Assembly: GCA_027625915.1 (NCBI GenBank)
Contig: JANTQA010000042.1
Coordinates: 4,786,001-4,850,000 of the forward strand
Length of the DNA stretch: 64,000 nucleotides
Reading direction: 5' to 3'
Source of the DNA: Anaeramoeba flamelloides
Lineage: Eukaryota > Metamonada > Anaeramoebidae
The notes under the pieces are model-generated. The model was not told the origin of the DNA and searched no databases. It worked only from the letters and a program-made list of their open reading frames with translations. A program made the position numbers and the translations under genes. Below are positions 36,457 through 49,256 of this stretch, piece by piece; the stretch's first letter is position 1, and each line of letters starts with the position of its first letter.

Positions 36457-39400
36457 TTAGCAACATGATTGTTTCTTGCCATCATTTTTTGAATATTGTT
36501 CAATTATAATTTTTTCAGATTCTTTTTCTTTTATTTTTTCCTCATTTTTTGTTTGCTTTTCGTTCTGCTTTAATCTTTTTTGTTTAATTTTCTCCTTTTT
36601 TTTTTCGGATTCCTGCTCTACTAATTTTTTGACAATTGATTCAATTATTGTTTGATAGGAAGATTCAATGTTCTTTCCGCTTTGAGCAGAAACCTCTTCA
36701 AAATAGCATCCTCTTTTTTTTGCAAGCTTTTCACCTTCAATTGTTTGGATTTCTCTCTTTTTAATTAAATCGGTTTTATTTCCCAATAAAATCTTTTCAA
36801 CATTATCGCAATGCTCTTCAATTTCTTGAAACCAATAAACCAAACTGTCAAACGAAGTCCGGCTAGTCAGATCATAAACCAATAGAACACCGTTTGATCT
36901 TCGGTAGTAATTTTGAACGATCGATCGAAAAATTTCCTATAATATAATTTATAAATAATAAAAATTATTATTATTATTATTTGTATTTTGATATTTTGAT
37001 AAATTTTGAATATTAATTTTTGAATAATTAAAAACAAATTTATCAGGTGTTTCTAAAGTTATAAAAAAATTTTTGATTATTACTTTTTATAATTTCTAAT
37101 TTCAAAATTAGTTATTATTCGAATTATTTAATTTTGAATACCAATAATTTATAAAAGAAACTTCTCTAAAATCAAGAATTTGATATTTTGATTTATAAAA
37201 AAAAAAAATTCATTGCTTTCTTTTTATTATAAGATATTATTTTCAAATTGTGAAAATTAAAATTTTTTTTTCGTAAAAATTTGGAAAATCCTAAAGAATT
37301 TTTAAATTAATTAGTGCAAATGGAAGTTTCCCTTATAATAGTATTGATAATTATGATTTATTACGAAATTATAATAGGCCATAACAATCTTTTATTTAAT
37401 AGGATTTCACGGTATTTTGAGTATTTTAAGTTAAAAAAGTTGATAATTTAGAATTTTGTTTTAGCATCAGATCGAAAATTAACCAAATTTTTAATTTGGT
37501 ATAAGAGAGTTGTTTTTAATCGTTCCTTAATATTCTAGCCTTTTATTTAAAATTATAAAGAACTAAATTTGGTAATAATTTTTAATTTAGATAATTTTTC
37601 GTAATGTAAAATTATTCAAAATCTCTCTTGTCACAACATTTTTTTCGTTTACTTTTTGATGCAACTTCCAGTTGCACTATTATAAAAAATTGAGTAAACG
37701 AGGACTTGAGGGATGATTTGCGATTTTTATAAAATTCCCTTGTTTAAGAGTTCTTGGGTTAGTTAGAAGGTTTTTTTTTTTTTTCAAATTTTTAATTGTT
37801 CTGAATGGTATAAAAAGTTACAAAAAAGTAAAATAAAATATTTTTTTTATTTTACTTTTTTTTAAATTGTTTTTTATTAGCAATGGATCTTTTCAAATTT
37901 ATTTGTCACATCAACTATTTCTCAAAAATTCCATCAATTTTTGTCAATTCACTCCTGAAATAAACTATATTCCAAAAATTTGGACACGGTTTAAACAGTT
38001 GAAAGAATAGCAATACTCCACTTTACATTCAATTTGGATCTAATTTTTATTTTACAAACTTTTTCATTTTTTGTCTTTTCTCGTTTTTTGTTTTCATTTC
38101 CTTTTTTCCAGTGGCGTAATCTGTTTGGTTAGATCTGGAAATTTTTTTCGATGGTTGATAAAAGGTTTAGTGTTGTGTTTGTTTCCTAGAAAAACCACAT
38201 ACAATTAGTTGATGGTATCTTATCATTTGATCGATCAATAATTGTTGTTTGAAATTTCAACAAATTTACCAATACAATTTTTTTTCTCAAACTCGTTTCA
38301 TTATTTTGGACACACCAATTTTGTTAATTTTTTCGTTTTATATTTTTTCTTTTATTTGGATTAAAATGATTACTTATAAAAACATTAATACTTGGGAAAC
38401 TGAAATGTGGCTTTATATTAGATTTGGAAAAATACGATAAATTGAGGAGTTTTTTTTGCCTATTTTTGATTTTGGGCGTATCAAAATTTTTGGAATGGGG
38501 TTTAGATTTCAAAAAAACTTTTTTGAAATATCAAAAAGATATTAAATAAGTACATTTTACCATTTTGAAAAATTTTAATTGTGTAAAACTTACTGAAAAA
38601 ATATTTTTTGAGTGCTACCAGACATCGAAAGTATGAAACCAAAACATCATTTGCTGCTCTATTTGTGAAAAGAAAACGAACCCAAAGTAATACAGAATTG
38701 GATCTTTCATTTTTCGATTTTTTGAACATTTTTTTGATTAAATTTTTGAGTTTTATTAAAGTTGGTTTTGGATCTAGAAATGGGTTTATTGTGAATGAGT
38801 GAAATTAGTCAAAGAGTAAACCAAAAAATACCCGGAAAGGGTGTGTATTTGAAACAAATATTTTCTTTTAGGAGACCAAACAAGAAAGATAGCTTTGCAA
38901 ATAAATTTGTTGAAATCAAGAATGAAAATTAAAAAAATCAACCAAAGCCTATTTTCGAAGATTTGTTTTCTTTATCTTCTTAGCTTTTATGAATACAAAA
39001 TAATTTAAAACCTTGGATTTCTCTCCCCATTACTATTTATTATTATTTGACAAAACATTTTTTTACAAAATTGCTTTCAAAATTCAATTTTTCAAAAATT
39101 TTTATCAAACAAATATCCAAAATAAAGAATACTATTTCAAAAATTAAAATAAAGGGGTTGAATTCTCGGAAATCAAAAAATAGTTACAAAAGATTCAATT
39201 CAGAATAAAAGAAAAATTTAGAAAAAATTTCAATCAACTTTAGAATTATTTTTAGTTGTCATTTTAATGGAAAATAAATAATTATAAAATCAAACGAATT
39301 TGTCCAATAAACCTATATTTCTGAAGAAGAGTAATTCAATAAATATCCTATTTTCTAAACCAAAACAAGAATTAGATGAATTAAATGAAAATATGATTTT

Positions 39401-42400
39401 TATATTCATTTTGGAATATTCTTTAGAAATAAAAATTAATTTTGTTTCTCAAAAATTTTACAAACAAAAGTTTTTCCATGAAGAATTAAAAATAAAAACC
39501 AAATTAAGAATAAGTAATTGTATCAAATGTTATTTAACCTAACAAGAAATAAATGATTTTTTATTTATTTTTTGAAGTTCAATCTTTTCATTTTTTTGAA
39601 TTCCATTTTTTAGTTGGTATGAAAATATCTTATACTAGGAGATCTGGTACTCTAGTATTTATTTAAAATATCATTGTATTTGGTTATTGGAATGATTTGA
39701 AAAAATCATTGGGTTTCATATAAATGATTGTACTCAAAATTTGAAAAATGTACTTACTTCCTTAACATTTTTTTAGAAGCTAACTAAAAGTAAAAAAAAA
39801 CTAAAAAAAGAAAAGCTGTTTTTTGTAAAAAATAAAATTGAAAAAAAAAAAATTTAATTTATTAATTTGCTCTGTAAGGATTAGATTGATAAAAAGTTTA
39901 TGGATTTTTTTTTTGATCAATCAGAAACTTCTTCTTCATAACATTCAAATAGAATCCCTGTTTAAAATAATAGATAAACCATTTCTAAACTGCTTTTCAA
40001 TGAAACTACCCAAGTTTAATCAACGAAATAAAACAAATTCTATGAGTTTTGTTGTATATTCTTTTCAAAATAAAATTTCACTTTGTAGATAAGAATCATT
40101 TTTTCTAATTTTATTTTTTTCAAATTTTTGTTTTTCTTTTTTTTTGAAAAATTTTTCTTCTTTCTTTTTTCTTTTTCTTTTTCTTTTTCTTAAATTCAAT
40201 TCCAAAAAAAATTTATAAAAAATTCAAATTAACTTTAAGAAAATTGAGGTTATGTAATTTGCTTTAAAATTCAGATATTTACTATTAAAAAAAAAAACGT
40301 ATTATGAACAATTTTAATTTTCAAAAGAAATTGAGAATTTTTGTAAGGATCATTCCATTGAAAGGATCCCATAAATTTTTTTAATATTTTTATTTTTTTG
40401 GAAAATTTTTAGTTTGTTTGGGTATTTCTTCTAATGGATATCAACTCTAATCTAAAGTATATTATTTCTCTTATTTCTTAATAATCTTATATTGATTGAT
40501 TCTTAAAAAAAAAACAATTGAATTTTTCGTTCTAGGTTAGGTTAGTATGAGTGAAATGAAGTTTATATCTTGTACCATACGCACAACATTTTGAATTGGT
40601 ATTTATCTGATTTTTTTTTTGTTTGTTTGTTTATTTAGGAAGGGTATGCTATATAGAACAGCTTCAAGATTAGAGACTGTTGTTTTTCATTTAATAGCAT
40701 ATTGGAAACCTTAAGTTCAAAGGCTTCAAAAAAATTTTAATTTTACAAATATTTGCAATTAAAATTTAAGACGAAAAATAAAATGAAAAACAAAATGACC
40801 AAATAAAAAGAAAACTCTTTTTCAAACAAAAGTGCACACCTCTCAAATCATCAATACTATTAAATTTGATTGTTCAAAAGATAATTACTTTTTGGTGATT
40901 TTCATTTTAATTCTTCCTTTTTTCATTTTTTTTATTTATGGATATTGAACAGTTGGAAAATGAAAAAAAAACAAGATAAGAAGAAACCAATTTGGAAATA
41001 ATCTGTCAGTATAAAACTGGAAACAGTTTAAGTTTGATTTCGAATTAGCTAGGTGTAGGAATTTAGAAAGACCATTATTGGATTGGTGTATGTAACAAAG
41101 AAAAAAAAAATAAATGAAAAAAACAATCCCAGCAAAATACCCAGATGAATTGCCGCTTTATATTAAAAATGAGATTTTAAAGTACAAAAGTTTGACGTGT
41201 AAAGAATTATCAATATAATTTAAAGAACTTTTTTTTAATTCGCCCTTTTCGCGGTTTTATTGACTTTATGATCCCCCCCCCCCCTACAATTTACAAAACG
41301 AGATTTCTCATTTCAAATAAAAGTGCATATCAATTTTTAAAATATTGAATTTTAATTTTTATTGTTTTAATGAGTTTTAAATATTTTACTTGAGTGTTTT
41401 TTTATGTGTTTTAAAGAGTTTCTTATCTTTTAGAATGATACCACAATTAATTTGATTCAATTATGAATAATTCTTGAAATTTTATGTGCCCTTTTATTTG
41501 AAAAGGAGTTTACTTTTGAGAATTTTATTTCTTTTTTGAATAAAAAAGCAATCAAAAAAGTAAAAAAAAAATAAACAAATTTGCAATTTCTCCAAACCTA
41601 CTCCGTTTCCAAATTTCATAAATAATAACATGTTTATAAACTTAATCTTCAAAGAATAAATATAAATAAACTATATTTCAAAATCATTGGCACATTAAAA
41701 ATCAAATTTTTATAAATTGAAGTAATCTATTATAATATAAAATTTTCTATTTTAATATTCAGTTCTATACACCAGAAATATTTGTTTTTCATCTAAAAAT
41801 AAAATAAAAAAATTGGGTCATTTATTATGAAATTTAGTTTATTTGAAAAACTGCGAGTGGGGTTTTGAGAAAAAAAAAACTCACAAATTTACATTCCTTT
41901 TTTTTTGAAAGTTCAGTGTGATCATGAAAAATCAATAGTACTCATGTGTACAAACAAATTATTTTTTCAATAATCCCGAAGGTTGTAATTTTTTATATTA
42001 AAAATTCACCAAAAGTCTACACCCCGAATGACACATTAAAAAAAATGAGGATCAACTGAAATAAGTGAAAATTGATTTCATATTGGAAAAATATTCTCTA
42101 CGGGCATTCGAATAATAAATAGAGAAAAAATATCACTTCATTTTCCAATTTTTCGTTTTTTTTTATAATCATTGTGGAAAAAAAGTGAAACACAGTTTTT
42201 AATTGGGAACATTAATAGAACCTGAAAATGAAAAGTAAGATCAATTAAAAAAAGAATAAATAAATAAATAAAGGCAAAATGAAGTATTCAGCACAATAAC
42301 AGTTTATTTAATACTATCTTTTGGTATGGGCTTTTCTTTGATTGATCAATTATTAAAAATTTGTTCAAAAAATTGACTATTTTTGAGATCTCCAAAACCA

Positions 42401-43273
42401 CACCAACAATTTCTTTATGAAAGTAGATTTAAATTGTATTTGTTGGGTTGATTGAAAATAATATAACGGATTATTATTTGAAGTTAATTGGTTTCTTCTT
42501 TTCATTGATTTTACTTTTCATTTTCAGGTTCTATTAATGTTCCCAATTAAAAACAGTGTTTCACTTTTTTTCCAAAATGGTAAATAGAGTTTCCAAAGCA
42601 ATTAGTTGTAATTTGTTTTCTCTATTTATTTGTTTTGCCCTTTTATGAGCCAATGTTGTATTCTTGCACAAGAGTCCTCAGATGAAAGGATACCTCAGAT
42701 GGAAAAAAAAGAAAATCAGCTGAAATTTTCTCCCATTCAAGTTTCTAATATCAGTAGTGTATATACAATTATATAACTGATTTCTGTGTTTTGTGAATCA
42801 GCAAAATAGCCAAAAAGTGGAATCTCTTTGTGTAGTGATCTTTCTGAGATTTTTACCGTTCTAAAATTGGCAAATAGACTATTAAAATTCAAATCACCAC
42901 TTTCAAGATCTAATGTTCTTTGAATTTAATCTCGTTCACAAAATTTTCACACACATTTTTGAACACAATAATTCCCAAAGAATTAAATTTATATTTAGTT
43001 TGCTCATTTTAAATTGAAACACGATTTTGAAAGTTAAATGCTGACACCAATAACCCACCTTTAGGTTTTGAGTATAATTCTTGATCAGGAATAATTAAAC
43101 TAATAAAAAAAAAAAAAAACGAAGAGGCTAAATTTTGATCTAATAAGATTCAAATACATCAGTGTGTTTGTTTAATTTTCAGAAATTTTACTCTTAACTT
43201 TAATAACAATTGTTCAAAAAAATTAGAAACACTTCTAAATCATCTAGTTTAAATTTAAAAATAGTTTTATGTG

Positions 43274-43313
<40 letters not shown>

Positions 43314-43864
43314 CACAAATTACTTACTTGTCCAGCAGTATCCCAAATTTGAACTTTGATTTTTCTGTCCATTATATTAAGATCACGGAAAGTACAGTCA
43401 ACCCTTTATATGGAATTAAAAAGATGTTTCATTGTTATCCAGAAAAATTTCAGATTGGGGGATCATGAAGAGAAAAAAAAAAGAAAAAAGGTGAGTCAAG
43501 GTTTTAAATGTACCCAACAGTTGACGGTATTGTTGCTCGAAAATTGTTTCCCTAAATATTAGAAAGTAGGCACAAGGAAAAAAAAGAAAAAAACATTCAA
43601 ATTACAAACAAAAACATTAGCCTTACAAATCAAGAAATAAAAAGAAAAAGAGAAAGAGAAAGAGAATTCGAACAATGTATCTTTCAATGACGGAAGTTTT
43701 ACCCACACCTATTTGGAAAAGCGGTTTTAAAAAATACAAAATCAAAAAGAAATTCTGAGTTTCAAAAAGCCACTCTCAAAATTGATAAAAAGAAATTTGG
43801 AATTACTTGTGTCACCAAGAATAATCAATTTGATAACATAGTCAGATTCAATTATTTCAGACAT
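36457..43864 (-). CDS. Rab-family small GTPase, five exons
   Basis: The minus-strand exons are 43864-43807, 43708-43674, 43551-43514, 43403-43328 and 36936-36457, giving 228 residues. Motifs across the junctions are a P-loop GDTSVGKTS (17-25, split by intron 1), switch I PSTVG (40-44, split by intron 3), WDTAGQ (64-69), then EIFRSIVQNYYR directly after intron 4. NKTD (122-125) and VSAQ (151-154) follow. A highly charged Lys/Glu linker leads to the C-terminal QSCC, a dicysteine geranylgeranylation signal. Introns 1-3 are 98, 122 and 110 bp, and intron 4 is 6391 bp. The exon 2 donor (gttcga) is unusual but is forced by the spacing of the fold. Such proteins cycle between GTP and GDP on membranes to direct vesicle traffic. 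The exact Rab subtype is not clear. The charged linker is longer than usual. Confidence 0.92.
39987..40564. mobile_element. MITE-like element T2, second copy
   Basis: It follows 5194-5769 in the same orientation: ctaaactgcttttcaatgaa at the left, a long T/C tract, then caattttaattttcaaaaga, ttgagaatttt, and a gagtgaaatgaagttt right end. It is clearly more decayed than the first copy. Confidence 0.5.
40812..41511 (+). mobile_element. Decayed DNA transposon T1, second copy
   Basis: It is the inverted counterpart of 1544-2247. The ends aaactctttttcaaacaaaa and tgtgcccttttatttgaaaa are mirrored. Internal phrases such as agaccattattggattggtg and tgaaaaaaaaacaagataag show the same decayed coding region as the first copy, with more breaks. 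A poly-C run of 10 or so lies at 41275-41284. Confidence 0.6.
42175..42574. mobile_element. Inverted-repeat element, GTTCCCAATTAAAA family, copy 2
   Basis: The left end tggaaaaaaagtgaaacaca, then gtttttaattgggaacatta, mirrors the right end over about 70 bp, out to ttcattttcaggttctatta. It is the best-preserved copy. The interior lacks a long open frame. Confidence 0.8.
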
Positions 43865-44175
43865 ATTGAAGGTGAATAAAAATGATAAAAAATGTTTGAA
43901 ATTATTTTTCCAGTTGTGAATAAAGTAGATTAATATGAGTTATTTGAAACAATTAAACAGTTAATTTCAACCATCTTAATAAGTTTATTTGTGTTCTCGT
44001 TCATAACGAAATTAGACATCAAATAATTTGAGAGAAAAAACCACATTTATGGAGTCATTTCTAAATGAAAAAAATTGTAAAATGATTACAAAAGTTTTGA
44101 TTTTCAAATATTTTTAATTGTTCTATTTTTGTTTGTTTTAAAACAAAAACCAAGTCTAAAAATTCGTCTGTTACT

Positions 44176-44541
44176 TTAAATTAAAATCAAACGTAAAATA
44201 TCAAACAACACATTAGAACCAAAATTTAAGTCACTTTCAATTTTTTTAAATTTGAGATCTAATTGCAAATCTTCCAATGTGTCAAACTTTCCCTGTTCAG
44301 TATAAAGCACATGCCTCCAATATAAGCCGTACTTTTTTTCTCCTTCTTGTTCTGATATAACCCCTATTTAAGTACACAATAGTATACCGAAAATCAAATC
44401 AATTTTGAAGGTAAATACATTGATATTAGGAGTAAGTTTTAAATTAAAAATTGAGTTTTTTTACAATTTAAAAATACCAATGTTTTGGTAATATAAACAA
44501 CTATATATAATAATCCTAATTTTTTTCTTTTCTTGTTCCAT
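44176..44541 (-). CDS. Possible small two-exon gene, unknown function
   Basis: On the minus strand, a GG-started exon 44363-44176 follows the acceptor cttaaatag. It reads VISEQEGEKKYGLYWRHVLY, then TEQGKFDTLEDLQLDLKFKK and on to a TAA. Its composition is clearly protein-like. An upstream exon 44541-44478 (MEQEKKKIRIIIYSCLYYQN, I) ends in phase 1 before gtattt and would join in frame, giving 83 residues. The start region partly repeats the second exon's DNA (44505-44645 resembles 44315-44420), so the first exon may be a duplication artefact, and the real gene may begin elsewhere. I do not recognise the family. Confidence 0.35.
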
Positions 44542-44785
44542 TACAATACCTACCTAGTACCGAATAATATACCTGATTTAAAATAAAATTTTGAAAGTAA
44601 ATGGCTAGATATTTCTAGTTTTATTTAAATTAAGAATTTAATATGTTCAGAATATTATACAATTTGTTGATATTTTTTCTGATTTTTGATGAAAAAGATT
44701 TCAAAAAAATCTACTAAATTTTTGAGATAAATTCTCCTATTTGATCCTTGATTTGTCAAATTTCTTTTTTAAAATAATAGAACTT

Positions 44786-44855
44786 TTAAGAGCCCAAAAC
44801 CATATTTAATTCGGGTTTATTATCGGTTTCTTTGATTGGTTGGTGTATCGGTCTT
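44786..44855 (-). other. Possible lone terminal exon
   Basis: After the acceptor tttgttatag, the minus strand reads RPIHQPIKETDNKPELNMVL then GS and TAA, with balanced codons unlike the flanks. It is only 22 codons, so chance is not excluded. It could be the last exon of an unseen gene. Confidence 0.25.
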
Positions 44856-46189
44856 CTATAACAAAAATACACACTTTTTTTTTTTTTTTTGAAACACAGA
44901 TTAAACTTTTCTATAAGCATTATTCATACAACAGTATATTTCAAAATTAAACCCAATGTTTTTTTTTTTTTTTTTCTTGTTTTAATCAAACATCTAACTC
45001 ATTATCAACTAGTATACACAAGTTAAAAATAATTATGAAGTTAAATTCTGGCTATTTCTAGTTAATTTTAAATTAGTAATGAAGTTTATTTATAAAATTT
45101 GGAATATTTGATTTATTTTTTATTTTTTTTATGATTCTTTGAGGATAAAAATTTTCTATATATATTTGAAAAAAAAAAATGATTTGATTATTCATTTTTT
45201 GTTTTCACTTTTAGATTATAAAACCTTAAGAAATTAATATCAAAATTTACTTATTATTTATTTTTCGTTACTTTGATCATTTAATGTGAAGCTTTCTTCT
45301 TGGAAACTGAAATATAGTATTTTATTTTGAAAAAAAATTATAAATTGATGTGAAATTTGGTTTATTGTAATAAGAATAATAGACAAGATTAGTAAAATTG
45401 GCCTTTTTGGGTTTGTTTTGTTAAATTATTCATATTTGTATAATTTATTCAAAGAGTTTGCCAATAAAAAGATCCGAAATTGAAATTGTTCAAACTGGGA
45501 TAATTTATGTTGTTTAGTATAAAATAAGAAGAATAACATTTGAAAAGATTACCTTTTATATTAGTATTATAATCTAAATTGATGTGATATCTTTTTTCAA
45601 TTTGTCAATTGTTTTTGGAAATGGTTAATTATTTTTCTAAAAATATTGCGTTTATTAGTATTTAATATTTTAAAGTGTTCTAAAATGTATTTATAAGGAT
45701 AATTTGTCAATACCCAATCTTTTTTCAGTATAAAATGTTTGAATTTAAAGACATTTTGATTTGTAAAATTGAAATTATTTTTTTACATTTTTTCTTTTTT
45801 TTATAATTTTTTTTTTGATACCTAATTCTTTTCCAATGTTTTTATATTATTGCAAGATCGATAGTAACCTGATAAATATGTATTATTTTAATGTTACTGA
45901 AATATATGAAAATGGTTATAGACAAATGATATTTATTTCTATGGATTTTTTACTTGTTCTTAATTGAAGATCAAAATGAACATTTTTGTTTTTCACTCTA
46001 TCTTCAAGAATTTGAGTTTTTCAATTTTTTAGAAAAAATTCTTTATTTAGTTTTATTCCAGATGAGTATTAACTAATATTTTCTCTCGGTTATTTTACTC
46101 GTTTTTATTTGTTCTTCAAGGGGCAATTATATAAAATAATTGATATTAGGTAAATATGATTAACACTTTACTGGTATGAAGCAATAAAA

Positions 46190-47110
46190 TTGAAAATTCC
46201 AAGTTAGACAAATTTATTATTTCAATTATTATTTCATCCTTGTTAATTGAGTTTATTCAAAATATAATCAACATTACAGTATTAAAATTTTTGATATTGT
46301 TGAATTTATTGTTGTTGGTAGTACTACAATTTATAAAAGTATCTCGTCAAGAAAAATATTTTATTTTGAGGTTAACAATTTTTAAATCGATGTTACAATT
46401 ATTTTTCATTGAATTCAGCTTTAGGATATTTTTTTAAATACATAATAACTAATAGTTTTGAAAAAACCCTTATCGCCTAAAAAATCTCAAATACAGAAAA
46501 AAAAATAACTGATGATACATATTAGATGTACTAGGTTTTCCCTATTTCAAAGGATCAAGTAAGGTTCTATAGATTTGACTTGATTCTTTTAGATTCAGAA
46601 AAACTCAAATGAAAGTGTCTGCAAAATACTGCGGGGTGCTTTCAAGTGCTGTCAAGCCCTTAGGTTTTCTTGGGATTTTGAAATAAAAGAAATTTTATGT
46701 CATTTTCTTTTTTATTTCAAAAATGAAAAAAAAAAAAAGCCAACAGAGCTATTCTATAATTCAAAAGAATTATGTAAAATCATAGATTTTTCTCCATTAT
46801 TTTAAATTCTAGATAGCATTATGGTGGTTTTCTTGGGATTTTCTGTTTTATCTCTAAAATCAAAATATTTTCTTTAGGTTTTTTTGAGTTTTCCATTTAT
46901 TTGTAAAATCTAAAGATATTCGATAGGTTTTTTTTACTTTAGAAATAAATAGAAAATTTTAATAAATTTTCGGTTTATTTCTAGACTAAAAAAAACTAGA
47001 ACACTTTACAAATAAAATAGAAAACTCATAAAAAGTTAACTGCCTGTTTTTTTTTAAGAAATAAAAATAAAAAATAATTAAATTTTCTTTTAAATTTGGG
47101 AAAAGTTAGG
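46190..47110. repeat. Third copy of dispersed repeat T5
   Basis: It matches 4000-4930 and 9900-10740: ccaagttagacaaattta, aacattacagtattaa, gtatctcgtcaagaaaaat, then T-rich ggttttcttgggattttgaa units. Confidence 0.5.
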
Positions 47111-47254
47111 TAAACATGTGGGGTTAGTAACACCTCTCTTAAATAACAAAAAAAAATAGTTATTATTCCTTTTTCTAATATCTATAGTAAAAAAAAACAT
47201 ACTTGTATTCTTTTAATTAGTTGCTAGATAATATATATATATATATATATATAT

Positions 47255-48964
47255 CCCTTAGCACCCCAAATAACCTAAAAACATTTCAAACAAAAATTTT
47301 AATTTGAAATGTTATCAAAGGATAATAAGGTATAGAATTTATAAACTGTTATCTTAGAAAGAAAATTTTATTATTAAAAATTGTATAGTTACTTAAAATA
47401 AAAAAATAACTTGAAAAAAAATTTTCAACATTGGGAATTTTTTTTTTGGTTATTGTGATTTTATTATTTTTACAAATTTTGTCAAAATAAATTTTTTTTT
47501 TTTTTTAAAAGTTTGTCTAGACATCAAAACCTCTTATTTTTTAACATTTTAAAACACATCATACTTTTTACTGGAAATTTTTCTGGGGCCCTTTTGCACC
47601 CCAAAATTGTCTAAAATACTTGATTAAATAATTTATTCATTATAAAAGTTATTATAGTATCACATAGAAAATTTGTTTTATCTACTGATTACTATTCAAT
47701 ATCAATATCAATATCAATATCTATATTAGATTCTGAATAATTTAAAATAAAAAAAAAATATAAATTAAATTTGAAAAAAAAATCAATTTTTTTTTCATTG
47801 TAAAATTTTATAATTTTTTCAACAAGATTTTTTTTCAATTTTAAATGATTTGTCCAATAGTTCGAGTCAGATTAATAATTGATTTTTTTTTTAATTTTTT
47901 TAATATTTTTTAATTTTTGACTTTTTAAAATCTAGACATAAAATAAACAATTTTGTTGAATTAAAGACCATATATCAGAACTTATTTAACAAGATCTGGA
48001 TTAATTTATTAAGGAAAAATCCAAATATCACAAATATGCAGTCAGTTTCACTTTTAAGGCACAAACTTTCAACGAAATTTAAGGCACAAAAAAATCTCAA
48101 ATTAAGGCACAAAATTTGTAATTTTTATTTTTACAATTTATTTTACGAGAATTTGAATTTTGTGCCTTAATTTGAGATTTTTATGGTGCCTTAAAGCTCG
48201 TTGAAAGTTTGTGCCTTAAAAGTGGAACTTTCTGTATTATTCAAATTTTTACAATAACAAAATGCAATAAAAAATTGGTTTCAAATAGATTATTTTATTA
48301 TATTGAAATAATATTAAAGAGTTATTTTTTATTTTATTCAAAATTTAGGTATAAATATTTTATCGATTAAAAAGTAATTTATATTTTTTTTTATTCCAAT
48401 TTAATAAATTGAAATTATTTTTTTTTATTTTTTTTTTTTTTTGATTTTCAATTATTATATATTACTTAAATCAAAGTTTTTGAAAATTAATCATATTAAA
48501 AATTTATTTTTTGGCCTAAAGAAATAAATTTCATTTTTCTCTTAATTATATATTTATTGAAATTTTTTTCTGAAAAAAAAAATTAAATTTCAAAGTAATT
48601 TTTTTTTTTTTTTTTTTTTTTATCATAAAATTAGCAAAAATTGTTTGGTGGTTATTATTAATAAATTAATTTGTTGTGATTTGAATTACTATTAATGTAA
48701 TAAAATTTCTGATTTAAAAAAAATAAAATAAAAATAAAAATAAAAATCTTTAAAAAAAATGTAAAAATGAATAATTATTTTTTTTTTTTCAATTTAAAAA
48801 AAAAATCAATAACTTAACTACTTTATCTTTGAACTATTTTGGGTTTTTATTATAATTAAAATCTGGATTAAAGACAAATAAGAAAATTAATATATTAGTA
48901 CATCAATATCATTTTAAATCTAATTTAAAAAAACTTGATGACATTTAGGCAAATCCGGGGTGCT

Positions 48965-48969
<5 letters not shown>
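47255..48969. mobile_element. 1.7-kb element with CCCTTAGCACCCC ends inside a (TA)n tract
   Basis: The left end ccctta gcaccccaaat and the right end atccggggtgctaaggg are inverted, and each is bordered on its outer side by a (TA)n run (47231-47254, 48970-49002). It thus seems to have inserted into a TA microsatellite or TA target. A variant of the end motif (gggcccttttgcaccccaaa) lies internally at 47586. PAL copy E is nested within. No open frame is seen. Confidence 0.6.
48039..48234. mobile_element. Palindromic MITE PAL, copy E
   Basis: It runs from cagtcagtttcacttttaag to aaaagtggaactttctg and is well preserved. It is nested in the CCCTTAGCACCCC element. Confidence 0.85.
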
Positions 48970-49003
<34 letters not shown>

Positions 49004-49006
<3 letters not shown>

Positions 49007-49197
49007 TCAGTTCCACTTTTAAGACACAAACTTCAACGGGATTTAAGGTACGGTAAAAATCTCAAATTAAGGCACAAAATTTGTATTTTTAATTTTTACA
49101 ATTTATTTTACTAGAATCTGAATTTTGTACCTTAATTTGAACTTTTTTGTACCTTAACTTTAGTTCAAAGTTTGTCCCTTAAAAGTGGAACTGACTG
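49004..49197. mobile_element. Palindromic MITE PAL, copy F
   Basis: It begins agtcagttccacttttaaga directly after a (TA)n tract and ends agtggaactgactg followed by tatatata. Confidence 0.8.
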
Positions 49198-49256
49198 TAT
49201 ATATATTATCTGATTTATTCATTTGAATAGGTTTTATTTATTTGAAAATATTTTAG

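Larger units (their letters stand above)
36937..43327 (-). other. Giant intron 4 of the Rab gene
   Basis: This 6391-bp intron lies between ACAA|gtaagt and ttatag|GAAATT. It holds copies of families T1, T2, the GTTCCCAATTAAAA element, other dispersed repeats and a poly-A run (about 43274-43309 on the plus strand). A short open stretch at 39300-39542 (plus) reads KPKQELDELNENM but has no recognisable family. Confidence 0.85.

Noticed and set aside
43384-43420. cagtcaaccctttatatgg, resembling a pogo/Tigger inverted end
   Set aside because: It straddles the intron 3/exon 4 boundary of the Rab gene, where it encodes GVDCT in the correct frame. No mirrored end was found.
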